Under the pieces are notes generated by a model, which was not told the DNA's origin, searched no databases, and saw only the letters and a program-made list of their open reading frames with translations. From contig CM055095.1 in NCBI GenBank assembly GCA_029204225.1, positions 25,586,503 to 25,650,502 on the forward strand: DNA of 64,000 nt, given 5' to 3'. The stretch is from Diphasiastrum complanatum. Taxonomy: Eukaryota > Streptophyta > Lycopodiopsida > Lycopodiales > Lycopodiaceae. The translations under genes were made by a program, and so were the position numbers. The number at the start of each line of letters is the position of its first letter. The stretch's first letter is position 1. Below, in pieces: positions 47,166 to 59,245 of the stretch.

Positions 47166-47853
47166 TAGAAATTAGGCCATCTATTAGGTTTTGACTGTCA
47201 CCGATTAAGGGACAACCAAATTATTGTTATTTACCAATTCTACAGTTGCTGCAAATAACCTACACTGAGAATCGAATGTTTGTTTGAAATCACAAGTCTT
47301 TGAAGGTCATTTTTTGCCTGTCCATTGTTGCTTGGATTGTGGCCTATGAAGATTTGGCTCTACGGTCCTCATAGAGGTTGCAGCTCTTAGCTTTGGGGAT
47401 TTCTATGATTTCAAAACTTGTGAATCTCTATACTATCTTTATGGTCCGATTGCAGACCATACTACCATTAGTAACAAATATTCTCAAAGCCTATGCAAAT
47501 GGTTTAGATGAAGATTAGGTGCTTATTCAAAATCTAACCCTGTTTTACCTCACTCGTTAAGTGATTTCTAGCTCATACATGAGTCATGCTTGTACGTCCT
47601 ATCGGTATCTCAAAAGCCAGAGCTTACATGCGTGATCTCTTGTCCTTTTCAAGTTCCCTAGGCCACCTAGAAATTGTCAGTAGACCGTTAGAATTTGCCT
47701 TGCCGATTGCCATTGAAAGTGCCTGTGATCATGAACGACCTTATTTTCGACTCCATACCCAATGGAGCTTGAGCTATAATTGTGGTATAGACCGACTTCT
47801 GTTAGCATTTCCTTAGATTGGCAGTCTATTTGGGGGTCGTTTTATAATCCTTC
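47166..47853. other. Unassigned interval
   Basis: No recognised domain; the plus-strand 76-codon frame at 47586 shows no motif. It could be the lost 5' part of the minus-strand gypsy or an unrelated spacer. Confidence 0.3.
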
Positions 47854-48124
47854 AGCAGATCCATGCATCATTAATGAGCTTGGTTTCCCTCCATAACAAA
47901 AACCCTATCATTAATGTGGACTGGATTCAATGTCTCCAACATTCAAATTTGAATCTACTAAACTCGACCTCCTACTATTTCCCTCACTTTCTAAAAGTGG
48001 TAATTCAAATGTTTTGGTAATATAACTGTGAAAAGTCAAACTTCAAGTCTAATATGAAAATTGGCCTTAATTGCCAAATAAACAAGTATGTCCAAAATAG
48101 CAAACTAGTTGACAATTTCTCACA
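47854..48124 (-). repeat. U3-only LTR fragment of the 25.3-kb copia family
   Basis: On the minus strand it begins TGTGAGAAATTGTC like the 3' LTR at 25295 and follows it to GCATGGATCTG, with a segment of about 60 bp absent from that LTR. Homology stops just before the TATA box position of the family. Confidence 0.8.
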
Positions 48125-48284
48125 TTAACCACAATAATTACTTAAACAAAGAAAATGGGCCAATAAAAACACATTTCATACTACACCTATTGCACTACTT
48201 TTCAACATAAAATATTACAAACTATGTTAATTTTAAGTGAAAGTTATTATTGCATTTCTAACAATTATATATAGGAGTAAATAT

Positions 48285-48854
48285 CAGTGTTGGGCAGGTA
48301 TATAGGTGCCCGACTGGTATCAACAATGGTATCAATAATGGTATCGTAGACTCATGCCCGTCCGGTATATGATTTTGTGATACTACGGTCGATACCCGAC
48401 CCAAGCTGGTTTTAGCCAGTCAATGCACATATCGATACCCGGATTAGGGGCAAAAAATTCGAATTTAACATGGTATCAATATAGAATCCATTTTTAGTTA
48501 GTTTCCAAAATTTACATATGTGATAAATATTATTCATGGTGTCCCAAAGACATTGGTGGGCACCAACAAAGTATTGGCCTTGATAATCATATGCATATTA
48601 CATTTAAAAAGGTCATGCTTTTCATTAAATGCATACTACCCTTTATAAAATGGCTAATTTTAGAACAAATTTATATACTCATACCCGGGTTTAAACTCAG
48701 TTGGTATCACCCTTGCAATACCCAGATCGGTTGATACCAGCCACCAATTTACAAAACATGTTGATATTGATACCCGACTGGTATCAAATTTTTTAAAAAA
48801 GTATAATACCAGGACCCGGCTGGTATTAAAAATATCAATACCCACCCAACACTA
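48285..48854. mobile_element. hAT-type MITE, 570 bp, 8-bp TSD
   Basis: The flanking target duplication GTAAATAT is at 48277-48284 and 48855-48862. Terminal inverted repeats start CAGTGTTGGGCAGGTAT on the left and, on the opposite strand at the right end, TAGTGTTGGGTGGGTAT. The interior has repeated GATACCCG/GGTATC subterminal motifs in both orientations and no coding capacity. An 8-bp duplication with YAGTGTTGG termini fits hAT. Confidence 0.85.
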
Positions 48855-48862
48855 GTAAATAT

Positions 48863-51800
48863 GTCTAGGACTCCTTACCTCACGAACAAACTTTATACAA
48901 TGAGATGAATGATTTGACATCAATTACGAAGCACTTGACCTCAATAAATAAATCAAGGATCGATTGATAGCTATGTGTTTATGTTTTTCAATTTTGTTTA
49001 CGTTTGTATTAGCAATTTATCCGAGCAATATAAAAAATTTGCCACTACTTCATTAGTTCATGGAAAATGACTATGTTTTGAGAGAATTTGTGATTTATTA
49101 TTGAAAAATAGGAGGCAATTTCTTGATTTGAAGCATGCTGAAAATATAGGATAACTAAGCTCTTGTTACAAGCAAAAAAAAAGAAAAGAGAATAACTCTT
49201 GGACAAAGAAAAGTGTAAAAGGAAACGAGAATACTTCATTGAATACAAAAAGAACTCCCTTTATTGACTTTGTGATACCGTGGACTGAAATGTCACATAT
49301 TGTTCTACTTGCTACAAATTGTGATGGAGGACCTAACCATAAAACATCAATAAAATTTCTCATATTTGGTGTCCCCTTGCCTAATCATTGGTGTATTTTG
49401 GAATAGTTGGCATGTGATTATTTCACTTTTGAATGAGCTAAAATTATTGATTTTGTATTGAATTTGTTAAAATTGGACAATATCATTATCGTGAAAATGA
49501 TTCATTGTATTTTATTGTCTCCCAATGCATAGCAACCATTTATCTATTTGTTTTTTGTTCTAGAAAATTTTCTTTTGTATGGACACATTATAAAGAGATC
49601 AGGTACATTTGTGGTTTTTGAAAAGTTTTCACCAACTATTTGAATATTTACGAGGATGCACAATCTTTGAAAGTGTAATATTGATGGTAAGAAGAGGCCC
49701 ATGATGTGATATTTCACATTTGATTCATTGAATCTATTTCTCGTGCTCTAATACCATGTTGACCTTGTCATCATGTCATGACATACACTTATGCTTGTCT
49801 CATCTTTATTTTTTTGTACTTAAAGATGGTTAAAGTGAGAGCACCCATTTCTATTGTCTTGTGGTTCCGCCACTTCAAGTGTCTTCCCACAATTCACATG
49901 TAGTGGGACTCACCCCCCCTATATTGCACGCTAATTGCCACCTTGGAGTTTTCCAATTCATTTTCATTTCTTTATTGTCACCCAAGCCCCCTTTGTGATA
50001 AATTGGTGGGCTCTAGGCCCATGTTTAATGGAAGATCCTTATTCTATTTCCAAACTCAAGATGGGACACTTGCACTAGACCTTGACAAGTAGGATTTCTA
50101 CATCTTAGATGCCCACCCTTAGGCTACACCCTCAAACAGGGACCCTTGTCTCTAGAGAGCACCTTTCCTACACAATGTTCGTGCTTTAACTTAAGGTGCA
50201 AAGGGTCTGGAATATGACCGGTGGTCCAATGTAGATTGCCAATTTACATGAAAAAACATGATGTTTGTTTTATATAATTTTTATCTTTCATACATGAGTT
50301 TTATCTTAATGTGGCTAACATCACAATCTGTACCCTTTTTGACGTCATAATGAGAACTTTGTTATAATTGTAATTAGAATGTCAAAAATATTCCAATATA
50401 ATGTATAAACTCTGATGATTAATGGTTATCGTGGCTTTGTGTAGTGTCTAGTCATGGTTAAGAATAGGCAATAGTAGGAGGAAGAGAGCATGCTTCAAAT
50501 GCTTGCATTCAACAACATACACAAAATAAGAAAATTTTCAAGTTACAAATTTAAACAGTGACGTGCAAAGGAGATTCAAATTGAACCGAGTGTCCTAAGA
50601 ATTCATGTTGTCAACATTAATAGGATAGGCTCCATATATTGCCGAGACTAATTTTACATTGTGATTATTTAAAATCTAGCTTGTCAAGTCAGGTACAATT
50701 ATTTGGAATCTAGCTTGTCAAGTTAGGTACGACCGATAATGGGAACCGATAAAAGAATCATCAAATAAATTAATTCAACTTAGGCTACCAACTTAGGCTA
50801 GTAAATGTGATTGGATAAGCTTGCAAATCCAAGTATTGGATTCATCCCAATTTCATTAATGAGCTTACACATTCTCTTTCAATAACTAACTTTTAGTTAG
50901 TCATTCATTTTATTCCCTTGCATTTACTAATAGATTGAATGTGTTGTAGGAGTGTTGAATGTCCTCCTAAGACAGTGGTTCCAGCTATTGGAAAAATTTG
51001 TGTCTCGTTACTTAAATTGCCATCAAAGATTGTCTTTAGGTAATTTTTTTTTTGTTGCTAAAAGTGTACTACAATTGTTGATTGGCTACTCTTTGATTGT
51101 AATATTGTATATTTGAGTGTATTATGTCTCAATGATTGATTCAGCTTTGGTAGTGTCTTTCCGAGTAGTGTCTTTGGCAGCAGGGTAGTTGCTGGGTAGG
51201 ATTTTCAGTCTTTTCATGACCCTCTTTGTGGGTTAGCCTAGTGTTAGCTCGTGACCATCTGTATGGAGCCTATTGGCAAGGGCAATAGGCCCCTCATCCC
51301 CCCATAGCCTCTATCGAGGTTCTCATGGGGACATTACCCCGATATGATTGAAATGGGTTGTTTGCTGGCTTGAATAAGCTTGTGTCTTATATCATTGGTT
51401 CATTCTTTTTATTGTAGTCTTTTGAGACAAGCGCAACTATCTTATACCATGATTTCATCTTAATTTGGTTGACTAATAGTTCCTTGTATTCTTCCAGTAG
51501 AAATGAACTAAAAATGAAAGTAGACCACATTAGAGATAAGACTTGGAATGTGTATCTCTTAGAGACAAGACTTGGAATGACACTCTTTTTACTAATAATA
51601 AGCTAATATTGATTCTAAAACTATTGTTATTCCAAACATTCAAATATAAAAGATTTGTAATGATAAGATGAGAGAAGGATCTCTTATAAAATTGGGAATT
51701 TGACAGAGACACAATATTTCTCAACATGGGATTATTGTTAGGTTTCTTAAAAATCAACTGATAACACATGGTCGAGAGAGTAAAGGTGAGAGAGACAAAG

Positions 51801-52150
51801 AAAGAGATGTTTAGAATATACAATTAGCATCTATGATTGATTGCAAGTGGTAGGAAAACCTTCATCAAAGCAGTCATCACCATCGCTAATGAGAGTTGCA
51901 TAATGACCTTAAAAAGCCAAGTGCAAAAAAATGTCTGTAGCAATGTTCTATGAGAGCCTCTAGAAGTTGCACTATTTTCCTCTTACAAATCTAGATATGG
52001 GTGATAGTGACTCAAAAAGAAAAGAGTCCCAGGTTCGCTAAATACTCCCCCACTCTAGCAATAAGTCTCTGGTCATAACTACTCCCTTCATGAGTCCTCT
52101 ATGAGTTGTTATGGCTCCTCCTATGAGCTTCTAGTTAGAATAAAAGTAGA
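48863..52150. other. Intergenic, no gene seen
   Basis: AT-rich sequence with only short frames. It contains one 34-bp tandem duplication (50664-50730). The segment at 51170-51410 is relatively GC-rich and may be an old LTR, but no partner was found. Confidence 0.4.
50664..50730. repeat. 34-bp tandem duplication
   Basis: The two units contain TCTAGCTTGTCAAGT(C/T)AGGTAC and are adjacent, with a few mismatches. Confidence 0.85.
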
Positions 52151-52358
52151 CTTACTATGTTACTGTATTATGGGTCCAATCAGCCGACTAGGACCAGTTG
52201 TCCTCATGACGAGATAGTCGACGAGACAAGCATCCTGTTAGCGGCAACCTGGGTCATGCATGGGTTGCCACTAGAAAAGTTATATATGTATAGTGTTTCA
52301 GTTTTGGAAATACAGCTTTGCTATTTGGAGCTTGGTGTTGTTATTGTGAGCATATCCC

Positions 52359-53400
52359 ATGGTTACATTTGATAAGACTGATGAAACTTTGAATCTAGAA
52401 TCAGTGTCACAGATTTCAGAATTTGGCACTTCACTTGTGGCAACAACCATTATGGCTAGGAGACCAAGATTCAAAATTGAATCGATGATTCTTCACAATG
52501 AGAAGGATGAAGCTGGCATTTGGAAACCAACAAGATACATGAAAAACTCATGGATTTTGTTGCATCCATCCTCAAAAGGCATGTTTCAACCAAAGAAGAA
52601 GGGAAAGATGACATCAAATCTTATTGGAAAGCAAAGATCCTTGAGTTTAGGAATTCTCTGGGAGGGCAATCAATCTCAGAAGTCATGGTTTCACATCTCT
52701 ATATGCATTCAAAATTATGTTCGCAAGATTTCAATACTCATGATCGTCAACAATATAAGTGTAAGTTGAAAAATTGCTTGCATCTATATGCTTTCATTTA
52801 TGACTTGAAAACTTATAGAGATCATATCATTTATCATACAAGTATTGCATTCTTGCACATTTATATCCATCACACATACGTGAATGGGAGCCAGCAAAAT
52901 CCCTTGCAAGCATACTAGATGTGATTCATTCATATATTGAAATAACAATATAGAGGAAGAACTTAGTAAAGATCTTGCAGATAGTGGTATATTCTTCTAT
53001 GAGTCCAAGTACATTCCGGATATGCATGGAAGTTTTGAAAAGCTTGAAGAGAGTCCATTGCCACCTTTCAGAAGTGATGAATGGCTTGCCCATGACAATA
53101 TTGTGTTAGAATCTTTCAGATGCAAATTACTATTAGATTTGAAAAACTCAATGAAAGCAAGCACTGGATCAAAAGTCATTAGGTTAAGTTGGTTTCTATC
53201 CTTATATGTATTTGTTGATTTCCCTTCAAGTGCAAATATTCATAGAACACCTACTTATTTGTTTGTAAGGAAGTACCAGACGATACACTTTCAGATTTGA
53301 TGGATATAGGTTGGGATTGTAAGACAATTGGAGATATTGAATGTAGAATCAAAAAATCTTCTATGACCTGTAGTTATCATATTGAGAGACAAGTGCTTAG
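52359..53400 (+). pseudogene. Exon-like protein-coding islands, unrecognised
   Basis: Segments read as ordinary globular protein and end at splice-like signals. 52520-52760 includes KLMDFVASILKRHVSTKEEG and ends at T|GTAAGT. 52950-53185 includes FYESKYIPDMHGSFEKLEES and WLAHDNIVLESFRCKLLLDL and ends at TAG|GTTAAG. A third piece near 53280-53390 includes DTLSDLMDIGWDCKTIGD. Frames do not join cleanly: the first two exons as drawn would create a stop at the junction. I read this as a decayed or partial host gene. I do not recognise the family. Confidence 0.4.
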
Positions 53401-53999
53401 TCTTACATTTAGTTACTAGAGATGGAAATGAATAAGTGGGACCTGAATGCCACTAGATCAAGACCTTGAAATGGACGGTCACACAAATAAAAAAGAAGTC
53501 CACATTTTTAACAATGAGGATATGCTAACTATGATTGAAGTGGAGGATCATTGGAGCCTAAGTAATATCGTATAAGAGCTGGTCTTAATGCATAGTGAAA
53601 TTCTACCTGACTACTTCAAATTCATTATAAATAGAAAGCTGGTAATGTTTTCTTGTCATTTGCAACTCATTGTTAGTCATTATACATATAATTCATTCAG
53701 AAAATAAGCAGACTAACAAATTGTTTTCATACATGTACGAGGAAGACAAAAAAATACAATACTCTACAAGGATCTTCCTATAGATATCAACATTGTAGAA
53801 GTACAATGACAATTCATACAATCAAATGTACAAACTAATATCTTTATTCAATAAAAGATCGTCCAAATTTGGGGATTTAGTACAAATGTACAAATAATTC
53901 TTTTCTATATGTATGTATTTCTCTACATATGTATGTCTATCAGTTTAAAACTATGTATATCTATTATAACCTAACTATCTGAGCCTGAGTATTTACAAA

Positions 54000-55100
54000 T
54001 TTTCCATCTTCATTTTGAATCTGTACATCATCTGGCTAAAATGGCCTTGGAGGGAGCACAATATACGGTATCGACTTCGCTGAGATGCTCAAAATCAACT
54101 CTTGCCAAAATATGTACACCTCAAAGCTGGTGTAGTCACCATGCAAAAACTGTAAGAAAATCAATCATCGGTAATCAATAATCATGACAAAATAAACATA
54201 TTCAATAGCAGACAATATTGTTCAAAAATAAAAGAGATTCAAGTAAAACATACCTTTGCAAGATCAACATCCACTTGAAGATTATACCACTCAAAAAATC
54301 AGTTGGCGTTGAAGAGTGCAAACCAATTACAACTGAACAAGTCATTCGGTTGTGGGCTTTGCAATAGTACAAAACACATTTAATTAAACTTACAACATGA
54401 TAATATATTCAGAGCATTGTAGATTATGTGTAAAATTCCAACCATTTACCTCAATGCTAACAATATTGATTTCGTCGGGAGTAAGATTCTCTCCAAAAAA
54501 ATGTCTCATTGTCGTTGTCAGCAGGCCATCAACTTTCTTGTGGGTGTTGATGGCAACCACCCGGAGCTGTCGAGGGCTCGCTACGTAACTCCTAATAGAG
54601 TCTGGAATATTTTCAAATATTGTTCATCGCCATTATGGTTTATACAAAACATGTTTAGAACATTATCTACAGTTTTGTTTAACTACAATAATGTTTAAAC
54701 TCCAGTGCTCAGTAGGAGGCTGAAAGATAAATAATCAGAAGTGTACAAAGAAAAGTTATTTAAAATGATAAAAAGTCCAAATTTAAAAACATACATTTCA
54801 CGATAAGGAACCATCATGTATTTTGCAACTAGCAAGCAATCACGAAAGAGAGCGTCGCACAAGTCTTCATCTTTGCAGTTAAGTAAAACAAAATAGAAAG
54901 AGCTAAGAACAAAAAGCTCTTTTCTGGAGTCATTTGCAATAGAGTACCGCAATAACTGCAAGCCAGATTCTACAATAGAATTAGTTATACATGTTGTAGA
55001 GTTTTTTTGCTCCTCACAAAAAGAAACCTCATATTTAAGGCCATAGTTTATTTCATTAATCCTAAATTCAAAAGGCATTCCAACTGCATCAATCGCATCT
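54000..55100 (-). pseudogene. Multi-exon gene remnant, unrecognised
   Basis: Four exon-like blocks in order: 55078-54801 (GLQLLRYSIANDSRKELFVL; FRDCLLVAKYMMVPYRE) ending AT|GTATGT; about 54592-54449 (SPRQLRVVAINTHKKVDGLL; FFGENLTPDEINIVSIE) ending GAG|GTAAAT; about 54361-54254 (NDLFSCNWFALFNAN, then FFEWYNLQVDVDLAK) ending AAG|GTATGT; and 54152-54000 (FLHGDYTSFEVYIFWQEL; YIVLPPRPF). The first junction can be phased through acceptor TATTAG|G. The second cannot, and an in-frame TGA (at a likely Trp) and TAG (at a likely Gln) interrupt the last two blocks. It is an intron-bearing, non-processed pseudogene of unknown family. Confidence 0.45.
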
Positions 55101-55990
55101 AAAATATCTTCTCAAATTTGAGATATTGGTCAGAATTCGAAAGTGCTTAAGTAACTATAGTACTAAGTGACAAATCAGCCTTTACATTGTCATCTAACAT
55201 TTTTGTAGCTATATTGACAATATTATCTATAATGGTGGTATCTACATTGGCATTATTTACATCATCTATATGGGAAGGGAAATCAGAGGAAAGCACCATT
55301 TGTTTGACCTTCTTCGGTGCTTTTCCCTGTGTTTTAGTGCTCCTCTTGGGAGCTTCTACTTCCTCTGCCTCTTGGTAGATACATCAATTCTTTCAAGAAG
55401 GGGTCCCTCATTGTAGAAGGCTTCTTCCTGATGTAGACCTGAGTGCCTATCTCTCATTCTGCAAAAAAAATGAAAATTTTTGGACCCTCTTAGAGTGTAT
55501 GGCAAATGAATCTTCAAAAAATAGGGCTTGGTAATCTTCAGCTACTTCTTGGAGGCACTAAAGGGAGCCTAGGGTGAACCTGATAGAGAGACCTAGGTTC
55601 TCTCTGGTGATCTAGCGGATTGCACGAATGAAGGCCACTTTGGAAATGAGAAACTCAGTGGATCTCTGATATTTCTTTATCTCAAAAATCCACGGGCACC
55701 TCTTGGCCCTCTTTTGTCTATTTAAGGGTTGTAGGAATGGCATAGGTCCTGGTCTAAAAGGCCTCTAGAAGAAATTTATTTATGTTTGCTTGACACACTC
55801 CATATCGGTTCTGTGCGAGTCTATCTATGAAGGTGGCAATATAAAGAAAATATCGTGCACAGAATCGATATATGGGATCAAATATCGCTTTTGTGAGTGG
55901 CTAGAGAGTCATGATGAAAAATAATAGTACTAAACGCACAAAATCGGTATGTACGATCATATATTGCTTCTATGTGCAGCGCTAAGAGGA
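55101..55990. other. Unassigned interval
   Basis: Possible upstream continuation of the minus-strand gene remnant near 55187-55380 (a Lys/Ser-rich reading on the minus strand). Nothing else is supportable. Confidence 0.3.
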
Positions 55991-56097
55991 GAGAGTTGTC
56001 GGGTAATAGAAGGTGTGCACAGAAGTGATATGACATGAAATCATCTAAAAAATGAAAAAATGGCCTCGAAAATGGGTTATTATTATTATTTTGCTCG

Positions 56098-56369
56098 CAC
56101 ATGCAAAGCCAATTTGGCTCACATGTGTGAAAAAACTGTCTGTCCAACCACATCATGACACGTATTATTAACCGTTGACTTACACGTGCGAAGAAATTTA
56201 GCCAATGAGGTGTTGACACATGTCATTGACTCACACATGTGGACATTGGCAGCCAATCAGTATGCAGCATGTGCTATTAACCATTTGACTGACATGTGTG
56301 GACTGTACAGGTGAATAGGATCATGCCACATGTCATGGATGTCGCACGTGTGAATGAAGGGTATAAAAG
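56098..56369 (+). promoter_or_regulatory. E-box/G-box and CCAAT array upstream of a TATA box (LTR U3)
   Basis: CANNTG hexamers lie near 56098, 56120, 56183 (CACGTG), 56217, 56234, 56294, 56327 and 56345 (CACGTG), interspersed with CCAAT near 56109, 56201 and 56252. TATAAAAG follows at 56362. A copia primer-site-like sequence and gag start lie about 250 bp downstream, so this is probably the U3 promoter of a copia LTR. The left LTR boundary is not visible. Confidence 0.55.
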
Positions 56370-56608
56370 TCGATCATTATTCGCTTTTTCCGCATCTTGA
56401 TATTTTGCCAAAAAATTCAAGAAGAGGCTTGCCCATCTATTTGAGATCTAGTCATCATTTTGAGGTCATAGCCACTTTCCTTCATACAATTGGCTTGTTT
56501 TGAGTGATTTGTGGATTATTGGAGTGTTTCACACATGCCAAAGATAGTTTGACCCAAAATTTGCCTATACTCCATCAATTGATGAGAGGTTGATCTAGTT
56601 TGAGAGAG

Positions 56609-56785
56609 ATTGGTAGAGCTAGTGATTTTATTGTCTAAATCACAAGTAGTATTCACTATTACATGGCATCTATGGGTTCCTTTCTATTGGAATCTAGTGA
56701 GAGACTATCTACCTCCAACTATTCTATTTGGAAGGCTAGAATGGTTTCCATTTTGGTGCAGAATGGCAATGAGTAAGCTGATACA
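56609..56785 (+). pseudogene. Copia gag N-terminus fragment
   Basis: TTGGTAGAGCTA (56609) is a degraded initiator-Met primer binding site. The ATG at 56662 opens gag-like sequence containing LSTSNYSIWKARMVSILVQNG, the copia N-terminal signature. It ends at a TAA and passes directly into opposite-strand copia sequence. Confidence 0.7.
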
Positions 56786-57034
56786 GATATCCTTGTCTTT
56801 TCCAAGTGTAATGACTCTCTTCTCTTTATCAAAAATTTTATAAGAATCTGATCCAAACTCTACCTTATGTCCTAAATCAGGGTTTTTATTGACAAACAAC
56901 AAATTGGTTGCCAGATTTAGAACATACAGTACTTTTGGTCTATTTAGAAAATTCAGCTTGACAGTACCTTCACCTTCGATCATGTGGGAGCTGTTGTCTC
57001 CAAGGTGATTGAATTTCTTCGTATTGTAAGCCAA
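56786..57034 (-). pseudogene. Copia protease/GAG-pre-integrase fragment
   Basis: The minus strand reads GDNSSHMIEGEGTVKLNF, then LATNLLFVNKNPDLGHKVEF, the segment that follows the active site of copia proteases. No integrase follows. It lies head-to-head with the gag fragment on the plus strand. Confidence 0.7.
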
Positions 57035-57339
57035 GTATTCATTAATTTTTATGTTTTGGGTCTAGCATGTATAGATATAATTTTATACTATGAGTAGTTA
57101 TTTAAAGTATCTCTTGATATTGACTTTGAAAATCATGTTCTCTCATTCATAGGGGGAGATAGAAGAATTACACTTTTTAGATAAAAATATGTATATGCAT
57201 TTGAGATGGTTTTGATGGCAAATGTAATGAATTTTTTTTGATATTTCATTGTCTAATGCTTATTCGTTTTTTGCCATACCCATGTTGGATTTCTTTAAAA
57301 TATATCTTAATAGTCATGAAATTTGTAAAGTTCTTTTAG

Positions 57340-57660
57340 ATTAGGAGCAAACCAAAAAATAAGATCATAAATGAGATTCAAGATGTTTTTTCAATAGAAT
57401 TTCTTCATGATTTATCACCTGTTAGGGAAGTATCAACCTATCTCCAGACAACCATATCAGTTTTTTCATAAAGAGGAGATAGAAATTACTAACTAGATAG
57501 ACAATCATTTTAAGATGTCTAGTAAGTTGCCATGGGGTGCTCTTGTTCTTTTGAAGGTGAAGAAAGATGTAGACTTCCAAGACAAATATATAAGATATAT
57601 TATTAAAATTAATAAGATAGTTGATAAAATTAAGTATCCATAGTGACATTTTTAGATGGT
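57340..57660 (+). pseudogene. Ty3/gypsy RT N-terminal fragment
   Basis: In shifting frames one reads FSIEFLHDLSPVREVSTYLQ, then a PYQFFHKEEIEI segment and SSKLPWGALVLL, equivalent to the start of gypsy RT (the LPP...SPWGAPVLFVKK region). Heavily decayed. Confidence 0.55.
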
Positions 57661-58590
57661 ATACTATGCAAAGAAACATGAAGATTCGCAGCCTAGGGTG
57701 AGGGCGTTTCCTTTCTACACGAATCCTTTGTATATTTTTTGGATTATCAAATATATTGATTCAGATCAAGAGATCGTGAATGATTCATTTAAAGCCGCAC
57801 ACTAAAGTTTCGATGATAGGAGGAAAGAATATTGATGCATGCAGTTAAGTTTGTCTATTTTTGGGTGTTTTGTCTCAAAGGAAAGATTATCTAGATCTGG
57901 TATTTCATTCAAAGGTTCATCTTCACTCCAACCACTCTTCTAGGCTCTTATCGATTGATGATGAAGATCCAGTGAGGAGCTTTGCGACTTTTCAAGATAA
58001 TTTTTTAAGGTCATCACCTTCCTGCAAAAGGCAATCAGCCACAAGTTCAATCCTTTTGGAAGACAAACACAAAAGGAATGAGAATGTCCCAAACTCAAAA
58101 AAGACTCTTTGATGCAGCAGGCTACAATAATATAATATGTTTTTTAATCGAATGATCCTCTATCTATGCAGCTGCAGTGGGCATGATTGTGCGTTATGTC
58201 TACAGTAGAAGATGATTCTGGCTACTTTTGCTAGCAATTTTTGGTGGCTTGATCATTGACTCTCTTAGTGGCTGGTGAGCCGAGACTTGAGTTGTCTATT
58301 TTTTCTTATCAAATCTTTAAATAAAGAGGTTCCAATTTTGGTGTTGAATTGGGAAAACGAAAATCCATTTCTCCCAATCTCTTTCTACAATAGCATAGAC
58401 AAAATCTTTGCTATTGTAAGACCTTGCTGAGTAGAAATAATAATTAGCCAATTTTTGTAGGTGTTAGAAAGGCTCGATAGAAGAGGAATGACGACACCTT
58501 CATTGTTGATTTATGTGCCACACAAAAAACTACTCAAGAAGATTTTTGAGGTTGTTCAAATTATTTGTAATCAAATCTCAATCAAGCACT
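57661..58590. other. Unassigned, probably degraded retroelement sequence
   Basis: The frame at 57861-58112 shows no known motif. The segment lies between two retroelement fragments of opposite orientation. Confidence 0.3.
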
Positions 58591-58599
58591 TTAAATGAG

Positions 58600-59000
58600 A
58601 AACTTTTTCCTTAGGTGAAATTTGGCAGTCATGTCTCTAATGTCATAGAGAGTGCTAAGAATATTCCAAGCTTCCAATGAAGTTAGAGCACTTCAAATGT
58701 GATTGATCAGATTATCTTTGATGTTGAGAGTGATATGGGTGAAGGCCTTTCCATACTTTTGCTTCTATTTGATAATGATCATCAAGTTTGCAATAGGCTT
58801 AGCCTCAGTATCTTCGACAACTTCCCAAAGCTCTTTCATTTGTAATATCACCCTCATTTTGAATTTCCATTAAGTGATAGTTGTCGCCATCCAACATCTC
58901 GATAGAATTTGAAGATGACACATCTATCGTAGACAAAATCAGATTTAATTATTAAATCTGGCAATATGCATTGATATGTAGATAACTAGCTCAGATACCA
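58600..59000 (-). pseudogene. Minus-strand copia PBS and gag fragment
   Basis: GCTCAGATACCA at 58989 is the complement of the copia primer binding site (TGGTATCTGAGC). Downstream on the minus strand gag reads LDGDNYHL, then after a 1-nt shift WKFKMRVILQMKELWEVVED and further TLYDIRDMTAKFHLRKKF. It is the same gag type as the 6.36-kb fragment in intron 15. Confidence 0.75.
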
Positions 59001-59084
59001 AGTGGAAAATAAGTTGTTGAATAATTATTCGACAACAAATTGTCGACTGAATAGACAATAGTAGTCGTGATAGTTAATGTGATA

Positions 59085-59245
59085 ACAAGGGAATGGATGG
59101 TGGACAAACCAACCCAACCCAACCAATCCTAGATCGAATGGATCTAGCCCCCAAGCTATGGATCAATCTCAAAGAGGAGTGAGGCATCACACCAATAGCA
59201 TATGGCTACTAGTCTCACAAACAAGGATACACTAGTGAGAGCCCA
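59085..59245 (-). repeat. Inverted copy of the LTR-like segment at 32.5 kb
   Basis: On the minus strand this matches 32503-32662 over about 160 bp (GGGGGCTAGATC, TTGGTTGGGTTGG and flanks), with point differences and small indels. The match stops at 59245, where a new LTR begins. Confidence 0.8.

Noticed and set aside
48276-48862. Mutator-type MITE with 9-bp duplication AGTAAATAT
   Set aside because: The 8-bp duplication GTAAATAT with symmetric YAGTGTTGGG ends explains the boundaries better and fits hAT.
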